Assembly (NCBI RefSeq): GCF_937616625.2
Contig: NC_065575.1
Location: 29,325,001 to 29,389,000, forward strand
Direction: 5' to 3'
Length of the DNA stretch: 64,000 nt
Source of the DNA: Mercurialis annua
Taxonomy: Eukaryota; Streptophyta; Magnoliopsida; Malpighiales; Euphorbiaceae
The position numbers and the translations under genes are program-made. A model generated the notes under the pieces. It was not told the origin of the DNA and made no database searches. It saw only the letters and a program-made list of their open reading frames with translations. Numbering within the stretch: the first letter of the stretch is position 1; the number at the start of each line of letters is the position of its first letter. This document shows positions 60,491 through 64,000 of the stretch, piece by piece.

Positions 60491-60609
60491 GGTACGGAAT
60501 TTGATTGTTATTTGATTTTTATGAATTTTACTTGTGTTTCGTGTTATTTTGGGTGCTATGTGTTTGCTGTGTTAAATTCGAGGATAAATTTTTAATAAGT
60601 TGGGGAGAA
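60491..60609 (+). other. 3' untranslated end of element H
   Basis: GGTACGGAATTTG just after the pol stop has counterparts in D (37545) and G (near 45955), which no longer have pol. Confidence 0.7.
60597..60609 (+). other. Polypurine tract of element H
   Basis: AAGTTGGGGAGAA touching the 3' LTR start at 60610, preceded by AAATTCGAGGATAAATTT. Confidence 0.9.
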
Positions 60610-63600
60610 TGTAATATCCCGTAAAATTTTGGAATTTATTTTGAGTTTCGATAATATCTTGAGTCATTTACGTAATTGAAACTCGTCGGGGAGTTCGACG
60701 AGTTTGATTTAAATTTGGTTGATTGGGTTTGGAATTAGTTGGGGTTGTTGTTATTTAATAATTAAATAAAAAAATGATTAGAACGTTTTAGGTTAAGTCT
60801 CGTTCGAAATCTTTATTCTCGAACGAGACCTTCCTAATTTTTGAAAGGTCTCGTTCGAGAACTAAGGTCTCGAACGAGACCTTAGCTCAATTTGGCTGGT
60901 CTCGTTCGAGACCTGCCTTGTTGAACCAGGACTCATGTTTGCTCCCTATTTTCAGCTCGATCCCTTCACTATTTAAGTCGTTTTTTAAACCCTAATTCAT
61001 TACCACACTTCATACAAACTCTAGCCTCCTTCATTACTCAATTTCGCTGAGAATCCTTCCCGCAATCATCAATCAAACTTGGGTGTTCATCGATAAGATT
61101 TTGAACATATATTTCAGTTTTGGTTTAAAATCGACCTCTCCGTATTTTGATCCGTACGTGACCATTTCAGATCCAAATTCAGTTTCGTTTTGTCGTGGTC
61201 GAAGAATATTCACGTATCTACAAATCCCAAATTTCGTTTCGTAAAACGGTACGTTATATTTCCCGTATTGTCTGCCGCCGCTTTACCGTTTTCTGGATAA
61301 TTTCTGTTTTGATTTTATATCGACCTCTTCGGATTTCAATTCGTTTGGCAGCCGTTTGGAGTTCGAAATCAATTCCGTTTGTTTCCCGTGGAACTAGACT
61401 CACGCCTCTAAGTTAATACACTTTTCGTTCGTCAAACGGTACGTAAACGAACCCGTACCAATCGCCGCCGTTTCACCAAATTTCATGATTATAAACTGTA
61501 CATAGAGGATGAGTTTCTGCCGATTATTACCTTAATCATTGTTCATGATTTTTGTGTCTTTTAAGTATAATCTCTTGGATTGATTAATTGTCTAAGTTTT
61601 CAGTGAGTTTGGCCTCGTCGTTTTTGATTCGTTTCGCCGTTTTTGTTTGCTCTTGACTATGAACGTTAAAAATTGTTTCTGCCGAAAATTTTCCTTTCTT
61701 CAGTATTGTTTATAGCATCTTAGGATTTTAGACTTTTGGGTTTCAGTGATTATCTTCTGCATGGATTCTTGCCATCAATTATAAGTATCAGTAGGTGTTT
61801 TGCTTGAGTTGGTATTTACGATTTTGGCTTCTGCAAATGTGAAATGTTGAGTTTGATTGTTTGGGTTTCATAATTGAGAAGATGATTATGTGTCAATGTG
61901 TAATTGGCTAAACTTGGGTTGCTTTTGGTTAAAATTTATTTTAGGCCATTAACTTAATTGGTACTAAATTGTTTGATCCCTTAAGTGACTAAATTAACTA
62001 TTCTATATTGATTTTAAATATTAAATTAGGAAATTGATTTCGACTTATTAATTAGCGATTCAAATAATAATATTATTTATAATTTGAAATTACTTCGGGC
62101 ATTAATATTTTAAGTTTAAATTAAATATTAATTTTATTATAGTTTATACGTAATATTATATATTGACTATATTAAATAAGTATTGGGGATTTTATTTTAT
62201 TTAAAAGTTTGTCAGATTAATTATATTATTTTTAAGGCATAAAAGTAATATTTGAATATTTAAAAATTAAATTAATAATTATTATTAATTATTATTTAAT
62301 CGATAATTTAAGATTTTTGATTTAGAATGTCTTTGGGATTAAAGTTATATTTTAGATTTATTTTGTTATTTAATTAATTGAGATAATTGCCGGTAATATA
62401 TAATTACTTGGATTTCAAGCTATTGAGTTCTATTTTGATATTAATTAATATTTTATATAATATTATAGTTATAAACTGTGGTTAATAATTTTGGAATATC
62501 AGTTGGGTCGGTTCGGACTTGGGTCACCGACATGTGGGTTTAGCTTGGTAGTTTTGAAAAATCTGGCTAACCCACTATTTGAGGAATTGATTTTATTTAT
62601 CAATTAAATATTATTTTAGTAATATTTTCGGATTGGATTTAAGTGCGAACTCAATAGTCTGAATTATTTACGGCATTATAATTTATTTGAGAATTGTGTT
62701 TCTCTGTGATTTATCTGGTTATTTAATTGTGCTAGTATTACGTGGTGTCTAGTAATCTTAGAGTTAGGGGTCGTTCGGATATTAACCTATTTATTATTTT
62801 AGACCCGTCGACTGCTCGTGCTTCGGGGTCTACACAGGGTTAGCTGTTTGCCAAGATCACGTGGATAAGCAAGCAGTGAGTTTGTAGTGCTATTTACCGC
62901 TTTATTAAGTACCGCATCAAATTTAAATATTATAAATGCTTTTGAACTGTTTTACGGATTACGGATCTGGATTGAAACGAGCTACTCGATAGGCTTGTAT
63001 CAAGACTGTCTGCACCGGTGAGTATTCTGGGAAACGGCATACTAAAGTCTTGCTTACGCTGGTATATATTTATAACGAGGATTTGTTTCCGTCCACTCTG
63101 GGTTTATCAGTATGCTATGTCATACTTACGCTGGGATCATTTCAATACTGTTTTCCATAATCATACTATATTAGTATAAACTGTTTTGATTTAAGGGTTT
63201 TAAACTTAATAAATGTATACAGTATTGCGAACTCATCTCAGTATATCTGACCCCGTTGTTTTCCCAAATTTTCCAGGTTTATGATTTGAAAGCTGGTCCA
63301 CTCCGATTCTTTTGATTCCTCGGAGGTCTTTATGTTATTTAAACTAGTTTCTGTTTTCGAACTCTTAGACCGCAGTAGAACTAGTTTATTTATTACATTT
63401 GATATTACACTTTGGTATTGTCGATATATTCGATTATTTATATTTGGCATGATTACTCTGGGTTACGATATTCTTATATATAAGGCATGTTGTTGAACAT
63501 TTAATATATTTAAGTTATTTATATTAAAACTGTAATATAAATTGCTAGACCTAGGTTGGAGTCTTGGTTGCCCCCGAGCAGTTTTCTACAGGTTTAAATG

Positions 63601-63693
63601 TTTATTTGATTTCCTCGAGACTTGCTACGGGTTTTGGTACAACCATACCCATACCCTAGCGCCGGTCACGATTCATGAAATTTGGTCGTGACA
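60610..63693 (+). repeat. 3' LTR of element H (3,084 bp)
   Basis: Parallel to the 5' LTR with scattered substitutions, small indels near 61745, and an extra 10-bp TTATTAATTA near 62282. The palindrome array is at 60798-60920, a possible TATA element (CTATTTAAG) at 60969, and the terminal hairpin at 63563-63578 (one G-U pair). It ends TTTGGTCGTGACA; the 5' LTR has TTGGGTCGTGACA. Confidence 0.95.
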
Positions 63694-64000
63694 TATGGAA
63701 ATATTATATCTGAATTTGTATGACAAATTTGGTAGTTGATTTTCTCTTTACAAAGGATGTTTGTAGTATTATGTTTGATAATACGGAGTTTGGTATGGAT
63801 ATGTACAAAATGTTCTTTATGACTTGAATAAAGATGTTTAATGCAAAAGATGTTTTGGAAATTAATACCATAAGTTATCAAACTTCTAAACAACTTTTGC
63901 ATTTATAATTTGGACATATTGCAAAAGATAGATATAACAAGTTAGATAGGATGGGAATCTTGAGCAATCAAGTTTTTGCATCTCTTCCGATTTGTGAGTC
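63694..64000 (+). pseudogene. Copia pol remnant beyond the H insertion (pre-integrase domain)
   Basis: Continuation of the copia element. After a stop-ridden stretch, the frame starting with His at 63900 reads HL-stop-FGHIAKDRYNKLDRMGI and then LPICES at the window edge. The GHI-KDR motif and the late Cys are typical of the GAG-pre-integrase zinc-binding region before copia integrase. The rest of pol should follow outside the window. Confidence 0.75.

Larger units (their letters stand above)
52147..63693 (+). mobile_element. Element H: full-length Tekay/Del-type chromovirus (Ty3/gypsy), defective
   Basis: Two LTRs (3,072 and 3,084 bp), Met-tRNA PBS, gag, protease, RT, RNase H, integrase with C-terminal chromodomain, PPT and a near-perfect 5-bp target duplication. 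The domain order (integrase after RNase H) is that of Ty3/gypsy; the chromodomain and very long LTRs point to the Tekay/Del clade. It lies inside a copia element. All coding parts are present but interrupted, so it could not make the full polyprotein. It is the only element in the window with gypsy-type coding capacity and is the best model for the helper of B, D, E and G. Confidence 0.93.

Overview
This window is plant repeat heterochromatin. I find no host gene, tRNA or rRNA. The sequence is AT-rich. It consists of one satellite family in three blocks and at least seven LTR retrotransposons. Most are long-LTR Ty3/gypsy elements whose only coding member carries a chromodomain of the Tekay/Del type; one is Ty1/copia. 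Each primer-binding site (PBS) that can be seen matches initiator Met tRNA (TGGTATCAGAGC). A flowering plant is the natural reading; the species cannot be told from the sequence.

Layout. (1) 1-4283: satellite block S1. (2) 4284-17255: a nest of gypsy elements. Element C (minus, 14947-17255) was cut by element A (minus, 4284-7415 and 14819-14946), which was cut by element B (plus, 7416-14818). B is flanked by the 5-bp duplication GTTTC. (3) 17256-25350: satellite block S2, whose first 3.3 kb is collinear with S1 and which contains inverted segments. (4) 25351-30368: element E (minus), joined head to head with element D (plus, 30369-40530). (5) 40531-43051: satellite block S3. (6) 43052-48205: element G (minus). 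(7) 48206-64000: a decayed copia element interrupted by a full-length Tekay-like element H (52147-63693).

How the parts relate. H has gag, protease, RT, RNase H, integrase and a chromodomain, but it is broken by about four frameshifts and at least six stop codons. Elements B, D, E and G have no gag-pol. They share with H the LTR ends, the PBS leader and the sequence around the polypurine tract (PPT). D also keeps the sequence around the last pol stop codon. They therefore look like large non-autonomous derivatives mobilised in trans by a Tekay-type partner.

The most interesting signal is inside those non-autonomous elements. All four carry the same ~440-nt non-coding domain. It is bounded by complementary TCACAGAG/CTCTGTGA and contains small hairpins kept by G-U wobble or with variable loops. 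A second signal is in the LTR promoters: just upstream of each TATA-like box, elements A/E/H, B and G carry short-repeat arrays that are CG-containing but unrelated in sequence between groups.
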